A stretch of 64,000 nt of DNA from assembly GCA_030268105.1 (NCBI GenBank), contig BSDZ01000034.1:1-64000 (forward strand), in the 5' to 3' direction. The position numbers and the translations under genes are program-made. The DNA comes from Volvox africanus (Eukaryota; Chlorophyta; Chlorophyceae; Chlamydomonadales; Volvocaceae). The notes below the pieces were generated by a model. It was given only the letters and a program-made list of their open reading frames with translations, was not told where the DNA came from and did not search any database. Below, piece by piece: positions 50,401 through 63,671 of the stretch (its first letter is position 1; the number at the start of each line of letters is the position of its first letter).

Positions 50401-51919
50401 GGCTGACGCCTGGACAGCCGGGTCGTGGTCAAGGAGCCGGTAATCGAAGCGTCCAATGAAGCACTATCGCTAAGCAAATCGTTGAGATGTATTACTCAAT
50501 AAACGACACTAAGGTTTTGTCTAGAGGCAAACGGTTGTGTTGACAGGCCAAAGCCTGTTCTTTGGAGTCTCTCTAAGGAATTCGAAAGCAATTATGGAAA
50601 ATGGTTTTAAAATAACTAGTTAGGATGTTAATGGGTCACACAGGGTGGGCTATGGTTATGTAGAGCGACGGAGCATAATCAGGTCTAAAGGCGAAGGTTT
50701 CACAGCTTTCCTTTATCCGGTTGTAACACTGAAGCAAAGTAATTTGAATGGCAATGTAGGGGCGCTTCCGTGTGGCGATAAGAACCCCGTATTACCATAA
50801 TCGGTCCGCTGTTCGTGGCTTCGGGCCGTACATTGGAACAACAGATTACGTAGGTTCATCGCAAAGGATTTCTTGAGCTCCTATTGAACTGTAATTTCAA
50901 TTGGTACAATTGAGCTCGCGTAAGCTCAAAGACATCAACACCGCACAAGTGTGTGTTTCACCAATACCGGTTCGGAGGCCCCAAGAGCGCAAGGTTATCA
51001 CCTTGTATAGTACTGGTCTTCCCCATAGTAGGGAATCTAAAGTCCTGAAATTCCTTACATAATGCGACCACTGGACTGTGGCCCACGGTAGCTTGCCGTA
51101 CACTATCACGTGTCCTGAAATTAATAAAGATGGAGCACGCCGAAGGCCTTCCGGTGCCATCTCCATGATGGGCATGGACGCCCAAGTTGGGGCACCATAA
51201 TGTCATAATGCCAACGATTGTTGAACCCTTGTATGAACATACATACACCTTAGTGAGAGCCTGCTGCAGTAAAATGCAATTTGGCTGTGCAGCGCTGCAT
51301 GGAGATACAGCTCTCCATGCGGAGTAAAATCCAAACAGTTCTTCCCAAGTTTTCAGAACAAGTCGCCCACAGTGTAACACCTAAAAAGCACCCCTCTGTT
51401 CTGCTTCAGGGGGAGACTGAGACACTCAAAAAGGGTCATCCAGGCATCGCACGATTTACATGTGGTGTCACGGAGAGGCCTGCTGCTTGCTCGTCCACTC
51501 GTGAGCAACTGCGAGGCTCGAACACCATGGTATTGCACATGCCTGCAGCACATGCATGCGCACACACGCATATGCACACACACGCCCACAGAGGCACGCA
51601 TGCCCTCCCCCTTTGTGCTGTCCCAGGCATGTCTAGTTGAGAGTCCCCTGTAAATAAACTGGTCACATGCCATGTCGTCATGGCAGATTATGACACCAGC
51701 CTAATCACTTGAGAAGGATGTTAAATAGCTCATTAATCAGATCCATTAACAAACACGGTTCACAAGCTCCTATCGGATAGAATCCAATGATGAACAGTTG
51801 ACAACCATCTAGGGTTCAGATCCACTAACAAACACGTTTGACACGCTCCTATTGGTTAGGGTCCACTAATGAATGGCAGATAAGAAACTATGCAACTAAA
51901 ACTATATCAGGTCTATGAC

Positions 51920-52783
51920 AGCTAAGTGACTAAATGCTAGGCACAAATACCATGTGTGCAGTTGGGAGTCTCACTGACTATGAATACCACTTGATGAAGT
52001 CCGACTGCCCACCAGCTGTTTAAACCTCCACAGCCCCTCCCCCTCCACTGCATGAAGCCTTAGGTACGATAAAAAGAACACAGAATATCACATAGCTAAG
52101 TGACTAAATGCTAGGCACAAATACCATGTGTGCAGTTGGGAGTCTCACTGACTATGAATACCACTTGATGAAGTCCGACTGCCCACCAGCTGTTTAAACC
52201 TCCACAGCCCCTCCCCCTCCACTGCATGAAGCCTTAGGTACGATAAAAAGAACACAGAATATCACATAGCTAAGTGACTAAATGCTAGGCACAAATACCA
52301 TGTGTGCAGTTGGGAGTCTCACTGACTATGAATACCACTTGATGAAGTCCGACTGCCCACCAGCTGTTTAAACCTCCACAGCCCCTCCCCCTCCACTGCA
52401 TGAAGCCTTAGGTACGATAAAAAGAACACAGAATATCACATAGCTAAGTGACTAAATGCTAGGCACAAATACCATGTGTGCAGTTGGGAGTCTCACTGAC
52501 TATGAATACCACTTGATGAAGTCCGACTGCCCACCAGCTGTTTAAACCTCCACAGCCCCTCCCCCTCCACTGCATGAAGCCTTAGGTACGATAAAAAGAA
52601 CACAGAATATCACATAGCTAAGTGACTAAATGCTAGGCACAAATACCATGTGTGCAGTTGGGAGTCTCACTGACTATGAATACCACTTGATGAAGTCCGA
52701 CTGCCCACCAGCTGTTTAAACCTCCACAGCCCCTCCCCCTCCACTGCATGAAGCCTTAGGTACGATAAAAAGAACACAGAATA
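51920..52783. repeat. 174-bp satellite array of unit 10, 5 monomers
   Basis: Starts at 51920, 52094, 52268, 52442 and 52616. Confidence 0.93.
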
Positions 52784-53231
52784 CCACATACAAAACTGGG
52801 GGTGCCCGAAAACAAACATGTACATGAGAAAGCTAACCAAACCTGCAAACCCCAGCCTAACATCACGCCTAAGCCGCAGCAGCCACCTGCAAGCCACCAC
52901 ACCGGACATCTCTCACGAGAGCCCTAACATTCGTAATGTAAAGTGCCGCGCTATTCAGCCAGTCACCGCCCCTTGGTGCTACTACGGCCATGGTCACGGT
53001 CACCATCAGGCCTCAGAGCCTTTAGTTCCGCTCTAGGTGTCTTGAGTCCCTCTTTTCTTAATAACCACGTCACCGTCGATTAAGGGTGCAGTGTTTAACA
53101 ACGCTAAGCATCACGACTTGGCAAACAAAATCGATGGCTCGAGATGACCATCTAGCAATCCGGCTAGCTAGCAAGGAGGGTAGTAGGTACATATCAGTGC
53201 GTGCACTTCCTGCAAAACCGCCCCAGCTCGA

Positions 53232-55763
53232 TCAGAGCCGAATGCCCCCACGCTGAACACACGGCTCTGTGATTCCCTTGGCAGCCCTTAGGAAGGCCGC
53301 CAAGAAAGGGCGCCTCTTGCGGGGCCCCTCAAGCGAGGCGGCCTTGATGGACGCCGTCCCCCAACGATTGGAGCCACAAAGCTCCATCAGCTTGAGCTGC
53401 ACATAGGAAATTGCTGGAGCTGCCGCCTGCTCCTTCCCGAAGGCAACAAGTGGATTGTGCTCGAGGCCTAAAGAGGGCAAAGTGTGTGGGGGAGAGCGAA
53501 CGTCTCTGTGCCAGAAATCAATTAATGTAAGGTGGGCTGCGCTTAGATGTGCAGGCAGACAGCAGGTGGCAAGGCCCACTGCCTGCTGAGTCAGCAGATA
53601 GAACAGGATACTTGGGAGCCAAACCAGTCAGCAGACCTAGACTCAGGGGTGTCTTTTCACAACCCCTCACACAATGACAACCCCTCAATGACAACCATGC
53701 ACCTAGCTAGCATGAGATGGAGCGCGACGTGCACACCACCAGACTTACTTGCTTCACGAATGGCTTCTGCTAGGGTCGGCTCAAGCGTCTTGGTAAACGC
53801 CTGAACCTCCGCCCAGGACGACCAATGCTGCTCCCCCGCCCAGGACCGGCAGTCCTGCAGACCCCAGTTCCGTGCCTCAGGGGGCAGACGCCGCTCTGGG
53901 GTTTTCGGGTGCGGTTTTGGTGGCTGCGTGAGCTCCAGGGGTTGGTACAACTCCTGGGGTTGCTGCGCAGCCTTGTTGATGAAAATGGAAGCGGCACCAG
54001 CATCTGCGACTTCGACTGCAGAAGGCGGACTCGTGGCGCCCATAGCAGGACAGCTGGCGGCAGGGATGATGGCAAATTTGGCAGTGATGCTGCTGCCCTG
54101 CAGGTCTGTAGAGGCCCCGGAAAGGCCCCCCTTCCTGGCCTCCATCATGGCGGCCCCCGACCTCAGCTTCTCGAGTTGCGAAATCAAATCTGACACCTGC
54201 AGATAAAAGAGCGAACATCCAGCAGTTGTCGGGTTTTGTATACATAAGACTATGTTGCTTCGATGACTTCTTGCCCACGCACCTGGACTTGGAAGCCCTC
54301 GAAGCCCTCAGCTTCGGTGGTCTCGTCCAACCTGTATGGAAAAGGCATGGGTGGGGTTGCAGGTGTAAGCAAGAGATCCCAGCATTGTGGGTTTCGGGTA
54401 AACAGGAAGTCGCACATCCGAAACACGTACGCCTTCATGCATTTGCCGCCACGTACTCAGACCGCCACGCACTACCACGTCACTCCGCCGTACACCTAGT
54501 TATACACTGCACCTACCGCTGATATGCTAGCTCAATGGCCGCCGCTGCTCCCGCCAACCCCGACGGGGCCATCACGCCACCCGCGCATTGCTGCACGTTG
54601 TTCTCCTCACTCTCCAGCTGCGGCTCCTGCTGGCAGAGAACGAGACACACAAAAAAGCTTTTCATCAGTTAGTGCACCGTTTACGTGCGTAGACATGGAA
54701 CATCTGCATCACGGAAAGCATCTTGATGTGTTTCCGAGGGGGTATTGGACGTCCAAACACAAGCGCATGTACACAAATTAGTTTCGGCGACATCTGAACG
54801 ACGACAAAATAACGACATGTATGATGAGCCCACCCCTCGGGCAACTCCCTCCGTCCGTCTCCCCTCCCCTCGGAAACCATGTTCCCCATTCGCCTCCCCT
54901 GAGAAGCGCTTTCCTGCAGGCACTTTGCAACCAACACAGTGCAGCACAAGCCGCGCACTGGTATGAGAAAGGCGACCTCCTCCCCGGAACCCCCTCAGGC
55001 GTCAGGTCTGACCCACCACCTGCTGCGCTGCTGGAACTGGCTGGGCTTCCAGTTGGGCTCCGGCCTGGTGAAGATTCTCGGGCGCGCCCTTCTGTTGTGC
55101 GCACGCAAAAGACGGGGGGTCGACACGTTGGTCGATAGTCAGCAAGCGGTGCGGGTCGGCGCATGGCCCAATCACATCGAGCGACTGTCAGACAAGCGAC
55201 CCCCAAGGCATCTCAACACCCATCACCACTGCTGGAGCAAACTCCTGATCAGCTCAAACTCACCCAGGATAGCAGGACCTTAAGCAGAGTCCCCTTCTCA
55301 GCTATTTGCAGGCGCCGCGCGGACAACCGCTCCTGCAACGTCAAGGATTCTTCGCCCTCGAGCTTCCCGAACCGCTGAAGAGGCTGCGACAGAAAAGGTG
55401 GAAGGGATGGGATGTCACGGAATGACCGAAAAAAGACGGAATCGAAGAAAACATAAACGACGACGAAAGGCAGGCTTGATGGGAGTTGGCCTTACTTAGA
55501 ACTGAACATCAGGAAAGACAGCAACACGAATTCACCTTTTCTGTCGGAATCCACTTGCGGCTAAACTTCTTCATTAGTTCACGCAAAGGAGTGACGACCA
55601 CTCCACCTGCAGGCTGCTCTACAGCTTTGCCATTTAGGCAGCTGCTGTTGCTCATAACGCTGTCATTATCGTTAGCGGTGCTGTTGGTGTCCGAGATTGT
55701 GTCGATCCTCTCATAAGCACGATCCTTAGGCTTGAAGCCCAGTTTCACCAACAGCGAGATCAT
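53232..55763 (-). CDS. Unit 11 copy of the seven-exon gene
   Basis: Exons: 55763-55536, 55383-55264, 55184-55020, 54629-54517, 54331-54283, 54196-53749, 53467-53232. Intact. Confidence 0.68.
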
Positions 55764-57282
55764 GGCTGACGCCTGGACAGCCGGGTCGTGGTCAAGGAGC
55801 CGGTAATCGAAGCGTCCAATGAAGCACTATCGCTAAGCAAATCGTTGAGATGTATTACTCAATAAACGACACTAAGGTTTTGTCTAGAGGCAAACGGTTG
55901 TGTTGACAGGCCAAAGCCTGTTCTTTGGAGTCTCTCTAAGGAATTCGAAAGCAATTATGGAAAATGGTTTTAAAATAACTAGTTAGGATGTTAATGGGTC
56001 ACACAGGGTGGGCTATGGTTATGTAGAGCGACGGAGCATAATCAGGTCTAAAGGCGAAGGTTTCACAGCTTTCCTTTATCCGGTTGTAACACTGAAGCAA
56101 AGTAATTTGAATGGCAATGTAGGGGCGCTTCCGTGTGGCGATAAGAACCCCGTATTACCATAATCGGTCCGCTGTTCGTGGCTTCGGGCCGTACATTGGA
56201 ACAACAGATTACGTAGGTTCATCGCAAAGGATTTCTTGAGCTCCTATTGAACTGTAATTTCAATTGGTACAATTGAGCTCGCGTAAGCTCAAAGACATCA
56301 ACACCGCACAAGTGTGTGTTTCACCAATACCGGTTCGGAGGCCCCAAGAGCGCAAGGTTATCACCTTGTATAGTACTGGTCTTCCCCATAGTAGGGAATC
56401 TAAAGTCCTGAAATTCCTTACATAATGCGACCACTGGACTGTGGCCCACGGTAGCTTGCCGTACACTATCACGTGTCCTGAAATTAATAAAGATGGAGCA
56501 CGCCGAAGGCCTTCCGGTGCCATCTCCATGATGGGCATGGACGCCCAAGTTGGGGCACCATAATGTCATAATGCCAACGATTGTTGAACCCTTGTATGAA
56601 CATACATACACCTTAGTGAGAGCCTGCTGCAGTAAAATGCAATTTGGCTGTGCAGCGCTGCATGGAGATACAGCTCTCCATGCGGAGTAAAATCCAAACA
56701 GTTCTTCCCAAGTTTTCAGAACAAGTCGCCCACAGTGTAACACCTAAAAAGCACCCCTCTGTTCTGCTTCAGGGGGAGACTGAGACACTCAAAAAGGGTC
56801 ATCCAGGCATCGCACGATTTACATGTGGTGTCACGGAGAGGCCTGCTGCTTGCTCGTCCACTCGTGAGCAACTGCGAGGCTCGAACACCATGGTATTGCA
56901 CATGCCTGCAGCACATGCATGCGCACACACGCATATGCACACACACGCCCACAGAGGCACGCATGCCCTCCCCCTTTGTGCTGTCCCAGGCATGTCTAGT
57001 TGAGAGTCCCCTGTAAATAAACTGGTCACATGCCATGTCGTCATGGCAGATTATGACACCAGCCTAATCACTTGAGAAGGATGTTAAATAGCTCATTAAT
57101 CAGATCCATTAACAAACACGGTTCACAAGCTCCTATCGGATAGAATCCAATGATGAACAGTTGACAACCATCTAGGGTTCAGATCCACTAACAAACACGT
57201 TTGACACGCTCCTATTGGTTAGGGTCCACTAATGAATGGCAGATAAGAAACTATGCAACTAAAACTATATCAGGTCTATGAC

Positions 57283-58146
57283 AGCTAAGTGACTAAATGC
57301 TAGGCACAAATACCATGTGTGCAGTTGGGAGTCTCACTGACTATGAATACCACTTGATGAAGTCCGACTGCCCACCAGCTGTTTAAACCTCCACAGCCCC
57401 TCCCCCTCCACTGCATGAAGCCTTAGGTACGATAAAAAGAACACAGAATATCACATAGCTAAGTGACTAAATGCTAGGCACAAATACCATGTGTGCAGTT
57501 GGGAGTCTCACTGACTATGAATACCACTTGATGAAGTCCGACTGCCCACCAGCTGTTTAAACCTCCACAGCCCCTCCCCCTCCACTGCATGAAGCCTTAG
57601 GTACGATAAAAAGAACACAGAATATCACATAGCTAAGTGACTAAATGCTAGGCACAAATACCATGTGTGCAGTTGGGAGTCTCACTGACTATGAATACCA
57701 CTTGATGAAGTCCGACTGCCCACCAGCTGTTTAAACCTCCACAGCCCCTCCCCCTCCACTGCATGAAGCCTTAGGTACGATAAAAAGAACACAGAATATC
57801 ACATAGCTAAGTGACTAAATGCTAGGCACAAATACCATGTGTGCAGTTGGGAGTCTCACTGACTATGAATACCACTTGATGAAGTCCGACTGCCCACCAG
57901 CTGTTTAAACCTCCACAGCCCCTCCCCCTCCACTGCATGAAGCCTTAGGTACGATAAAAAGAACACAGAATATCACATAGCTAAGTGACTAAATGCTAGG
58001 CACAAATACCATGTGTGCAGTTGGGAGTCTCACTGACTATGAATACCACTTGATGAAGTCCGACTGCCCACCAGCTGTTTAAACCTCCACAGCCCCTCCC
58101 CCTCCACTGCATGAAGCCTTAGGTACGATAAAAAGAACACAGAATA
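57283..58146. repeat. 174-bp satellite array of unit 11, 5 monomers
   Basis: Starts at 57283, 57457, 57631, 57805 and 57979. Confidence 0.93.
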
Positions 58147-58594
58147 CCACATACAAAACTGGGGGTGCCCGAAAACAAACATGTACATGAGAAAGCTAAC
58201 CAAACCTGCAAACCCCAGCCTAACATCACGCCTAAGCCGCAGCAGCCACCTGCAAGCCACCACACCGGACATCTCTCACGAGAGCCCTAACATTCGTAAT
58301 GTAAAGTGCCGCGCTATTCAGCCAGTCACCGCCCCTTGGTGCTACTACGGCCATGGTCACGGTCACCATCAGGCCTCAGAGCCTTTAGTTCCGCTCTAGG
58401 TGTCTTGAGTCCCTCTTTTCTTAATAACCACGTCACCGTCGATTAAGGGTGCAGTGTTTAACAACGCTAAGCATCACGACTTGGCAAACAAAATCGATGG
58501 CTCGAGATGACCATCTAGCAATCCGGCTAGCTAGCAAGGAGGGTAGTAGGTACATATCAGTGCGTGCACTTCCTGCAAAACCGCCCCAGCTCGA

Positions 58595-61136
58595 TCAGAG
58601 CCGAATGCCCCCACGCTGAACACACGGCTCTGTGATTCCCTTGGCAGCCCTTAGGAAGGCCGCCAAGAAAGGGCGCCTCTTGCGGGGCCCCTCAAGCGAG
58701 GCGGCCTTGATGGACGCCGTCCCCCAACGATTGGAGCCACAAAGCTCCATCAGCTTGAGCTGCACATAGGAAATTGCTGGAGCTGCCGCCTGCTCCTTCC
58801 CGAAGGCAACAAGTGGATTGTGCTCGAGGCCTAAAGAGGGCAAAGTGTGTGGGGGAGAGCGAACGTCTCTGTGCCAGAAATCAATTAATGTAAGGTGGGC
58901 TGCGCTTAGATGTGCAGGCAGACAGCAGGTGGCAAGGCCCACTGCCTGCTGAGTCAGCAGATAGAACAGGATACTTGGGAGCCAAACCAGTCAGCAGACC
59001 TAGACTCAGGGGTGTCTTTTCACAACCCCTCACACAATGACAACCCCTCAATGACAACCATGCACCTAGCTAGCATGAGATGGAGCGCGACGTGCACACC
59101 ACCAGACTTACTTGCTTCACGAATGGCTTCTGCTAGGGTCGGCTCAAGCGTCTTGGTAAACGCCTGAACCTCCGCCCAGGACGACCAATGCTGCTCCCCC
59201 GCCCAGGACCGGCAGTCCTGCAGACCCCAGTTCCGTGCCTCAGGGGGCAGACGCCGCTCTGGGGTTTTCGGGTGCGGTTTTGGTGGCTGCGTGAGCTCCA
59301 GGGGTTGGTACAACTCCTGGGGTTGCTGCGCAGCCTTGTTGATGAAAATGGAAGCGGCACCAGCATCTGCGACTTCGACTGCAGAAGGCGGACTCGTGGC
59401 GCCCATAGCAGGACAGCTGGCGGCAGGGATGATGGCAAATTTGGCAGTGATGCTGCTGCCCTGCAGGTCTGTAGAGGCCCCGGAAAGGCCCCCCTTCCTG
59501 GCCTCCATCATGGCGGCCCCCGACCTCAGCTTCTCGAGTTGCGAAATCAAATCTGACACCTGCAGATAAAAGAGCGAACATCCAGCAGTTGTCGGGTTTT
59601 GTATACATAAGACTATGTTGCTTCGATGACTTCTTGCCCACGCACCTGGACTTGGAAGCCCTCGAAGCCCTCAGCTTCGGTGGTCTCGTCCAACCTGTAT
59701 GGAAAAGGCATGGGTGGGGTTGCAGGTGTAAGCAAGAGATCCCAGCATTGTGGGTTTCGGGTAAACAGGAAGTCGCACATCCGAAACACGTACGCCTTCA
59801 TGCATTTGCCGCCACGTACTCAGACCGCCACGCACTACCACGTCACTCCGCCGTACACCTAGTTATACACTGCACCTACCGCTGATATGCTAGCTCAATG
59901 GCCGCCGCTGCTCCCGCCAACCCCGACGGGGCCATCACGCCACCCGCGCATTGCTGCACGTTGTTCTCCTCACTCTCCAGCTGCGGCTCCTGCTGGCAGA
60001 GAACGAGACACACAAAAAAGCTTTTCATCAGTTAGTGCACCGTTTACGTGCGTAGACATGGAACATCTGCATCACGGAAAGCATCTTGATGTGTTTCCGA
60101 GGGGGTATTGGACGTCCAAACACAAGCGCATGTACACAAATTAGTTTCGGCGACATCTGAACGACGACAAAATAACGACATGTATGATGAGCCCACCCCC
60201 GTGTCACCCTCGGGCAACTCCCTCCGTCCGTCTCCCCTCCCCTCGGAAACCATGTTCCCCATTCGCCTCCCCTGAGAAGCGCTTTCCTGCAGGCACTTTG
60301 CAACCAACACAGTGCAGCACAAGCCGCGCACTGGTATGAGAAAGGCGACCTCCTCCCCGGAACCCCCTCAGGCGTCAGGTCTGACCCACCACCTGCTGCG
60401 CTGCTGGAACTGGCTGGGCTTCCAGTTGGGCTCCGGCCTGGTGAAGATTCTCGGGCGCGCCCTTCTGTTGTGCGCACGCAAAAGACGGGGGGTCGACACG
60501 TTGGTCGATAGTCAGCAAGCGGTGCGGGTCGGCGCATGGCCCAATCACATCGAGCGACTGTCAGACAAGCGACCCCCAAGGCATCTCAACACCCATCACC
60601 ACTGCTGGAGCAAACTCCTGATCAGCTCAAACTCACCCAGGATAGCAGGACCTTAAGCAGAGTCCCCTTCTCAGCTATTTGCAGGCGCCGCGCGGACAAC
60701 CGCTCCTGCAACGTCAAGGATTCTTCGCCCTCGAGCTTCCCGAACCGCTGAAGAGGCTGCGACAGAAAAGGTGGAAGGGATGGGATGTCACGGAATGACC
60801 GAAAAAAGACGGAATCGAAGAAAACATAAACGACGACGAAAGGCAGGCTTGATGGGAGTTGGCCTTACTTAGAACTGAACATCAGGAAAGACAGCAACAC
60901 GAATTCACCTTTTCTGTCGGAATCCACTTGCGGCTAAACTTCTTCATTAGTTCACGCAAAGGAGTGACGACCACTCCACCTGCAGGCTGCTCTACAGCTT
61001 TGCCATTTAGGCAGCTGCTGTTGCTCATAACGCTGTCATTATCGTTAGCGGTGCTGTTGGTGTCCGAGATTGTGTCGATCCTCTCATAAGCACGATCCTT
61101 AGGCTTGAAGCCCAGTTTCACCAACAGCGAGATCAT
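58595..61136 (-). CDS. Unit 12 copy of the seven-exon gene
   Basis: Exons: 61136-60909, 60756-60637, 60557-60393, 59992-59880, 59694-59646, 59559-59112, 58830-58595. Long intron-3 allele, exons unchanged. Confidence 0.68.
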
Positions 61137-62654
61137 GGCTGACGCCTGGACAGCCGGGTCGTGGTCAAGGAGCCGGTAATCGAAGCGTCCAATGAAGCAC
61201 TATCGCTAAGCAAATCGTTGAGATGTATTACTCAATAAACGACACTAAGGTTTTGTCTAGAGGCAAACGGTTGTGTTGACAGGCCAAAGCCTGTTCTTTG
61301 GAGTCTCTCTAAGGAATTCGAAAGCAATTATGGAAAATGGTTTTAAAATAACTAGTTAGGATGTTAATGGGTCACACAGGGTGGGCTATGGTTATGTAGA
61401 GCGACGGAGCATAATCAGGTCTAAAGGCGAAGGTTTCACAGCTTTCCTTTATCCGGTTGTAACACTGAAGCAAAGTAATTTGAATGGCAATGTAGGGGCG
61501 CTTCCGTGTGGCGATAAGAACCCCGTATTACCATAATCGGTCCGCTGTTCGTGGCTTCGGGCCGTACATTGGAACAACAGATTACGTAGGTTCATCGCAA
61601 AGGATTTCTTGAGCTCCTATTGAACTGTAATTTCAATTGGTACAATTGAGCTCGCGTAAGCTCAAAGACATCAACACCGCACAAGTGTGTGTTTCACCAA
61701 TACCGGTTCGGAGGCCCAAGAGCGCAAGGTTATCACCTTGTATAGTACTGGTCTTCCCCATAGTAGGGAATCTAAAGTCCTGAAATTCCTTACATAATGC
61801 GACCACTGGACTGTGGCCCACGGTAGCTTGCCGTACACTATCACGTGTCCTGAAATTAATAAAGATGGAGCACGCCGAAGGCCTTCCGGTGCCATCTCCA
61901 TGATGGGCATGGACGCCCAAGTTGGGGCACCATAATGTCATAATGCCAACGATTGTTGAACCCTTGTATGAACATACATACACCTTAGTGAGAGCCTGCT
62001 GCAGTAAAATGCAATTTGGCTGTGCAGCGCTGCATGGAGATACAGCTCTCCATGCGGAGTAAAATCCAAACAGTTCTTCCCAAGTTTTCAGAACAAGTCG
62101 CCCACAGTGTAACACCTAAAAAGCACCCCTCTGTTCTGCTTCAGGGGGAGACTGAGACACTCAAAAAGGGTCATCCAGGCATCGCACGATTTACATGTGG
62201 TGTCACGGAGAGGCCTGCTGCTTGCTCGTCCACTCGTGAGCAACTGCGAGGCTCGAACACCATGGTATTGCACATGCCTGCAGCACATGCATGCGCACAC
62301 ACGCATATGCACACACACGCCCACAGAGGCACGCATGCCCTCCCCCTTTGTGCTGTCCCAGGCATGTCTAGTTGAGAGTCCCCTGTAAATAAACTGGTCA
62401 CATGCCATGTCGTCATGGCAGATTATGACACCAGCCTAATCACTTGAGAAGGATGTTAAATAGCTCATTAATCAGATCCATTAACAAACACGGTTCACAA
62501 GCTCCTATCGGATAGAATCCAATGATGAACAGTTGACAACCATCTAGGGTTCAGATCCACTAACAAACACGTTTGACACGCTCCTATTGGTTAGGGTCCA
62601 CTAATGAATGGCAGATAAGAAACTATGCAACTAAAACTATATCAGGTCTATGAC

Positions 62655-63671
62655 AGCTAAGTGACTAAATGCTAGCACAAATACCATGTGTGCAGTTGGG
62701 AGTCTCACTGACTATGAATACCACTTGATGAAGTCCGACTGCCCACCAGCTGTTTAAACCTCCACTGCATGAAGCCTTAGGTACGATAAAAAGAACACAG
62801 AATATCACATAGCTAAGTGACTAAATGCTAGGCACAAATACCATGTGTGCAGTTGGGAGTCTCACTGACTATGAATACCACTTGATGAAGTCCGACTGCC
62901 CACCAGCTGTTTAAACCTCCACAGCCCCTCCCCCTCCACTGCATGAAGCCTTAGGTACGATAAAAAGAACACAGAATATCACATAGCTAAGTGACTAAAT
63001 GCTAGGCACAAATACCATGTGTGCAGTTGGGAGTCTCACTGACTATGAATACCACTTGATGAAGTCCGACTGCCCACCAGCTGTTTAAACCTCCACAGCC
63101 CCTCCCCCTCCACTGCATGAAGCCTTAGGTACGATAAAAAGAACACAGAATATCACATAGCTAAGTGACTAAATGCTAGGCACAAATACCATGTGTGCAG
63201 TTGGGAGTCTCACTGACTATGAATACCACTTGATGAAGTCCGACTGCCCACCAGCTGTTTAAACCTCCACAGCCCTCCCCCTCCACTGCATGAAGCCTTA
63301 GGTACGATAAAAAGAACACAGAATATCACATAGCTAAGTGACTAAATGCTAGGCACAAATACCATGTGTGCAGTTGGGAGTCTCACTGACTATGAATACC
63401 ACTTGATGAAGTCCGACTGCCCACCAGCTGTTTAAACCTCCACAGCCCCTCCCCCTCCACTGCATGAAGCCTTAGGTACGATAAAAAGAACACAGAATAT
63501 CACATAGCTAAGTGACTAAATGCTAGGCACAAATACCATGTGTGCAGTTGGGAGTCTCACTGACTATGAATACCACTTGATGAAGTCCGACTGCCCACCA
63601 GCTGTTTAACCTCCACAGCCCCTCCCCCTCCACTGCATGAAGCCTTAGGTACGATAAAAGAACACAGAATA
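62655..63671. repeat. 174-bp satellite array of unit 12, 6 monomers
   Basis: Starts at 62655, 62811, 62985, 63159, 63332 and 63506. The first monomer is only 156 bp. It has lost 17 bases of the C-rich stretch near 62765, between two short CTCCAC copies, and one G near 62675. Confidence 0.92.

Larger units (their letters stand above)
47421..52783. repeat. Macrosatellite unit 10 (5363 bp)
   Basis: Short intron-3 allele and five monomers. Same length as units 5 and 11. Confidence 0.93.
52784..58146. repeat. Macrosatellite unit 11 (5363 bp)
   Basis: Short intron-3 allele and five monomers. I saw no difference from unit 10 in the stretches compared. Confidence 0.93.
58147..63671. repeat. Macrosatellite unit 12 (5525 bp)
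   Basis: Long intron-3 allele (60191-60213) and six monomers, the first shortened to 156 bp. One C is missing near 61712 in the gene 5' flank, as in unit 1. Confidence 0.93.
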
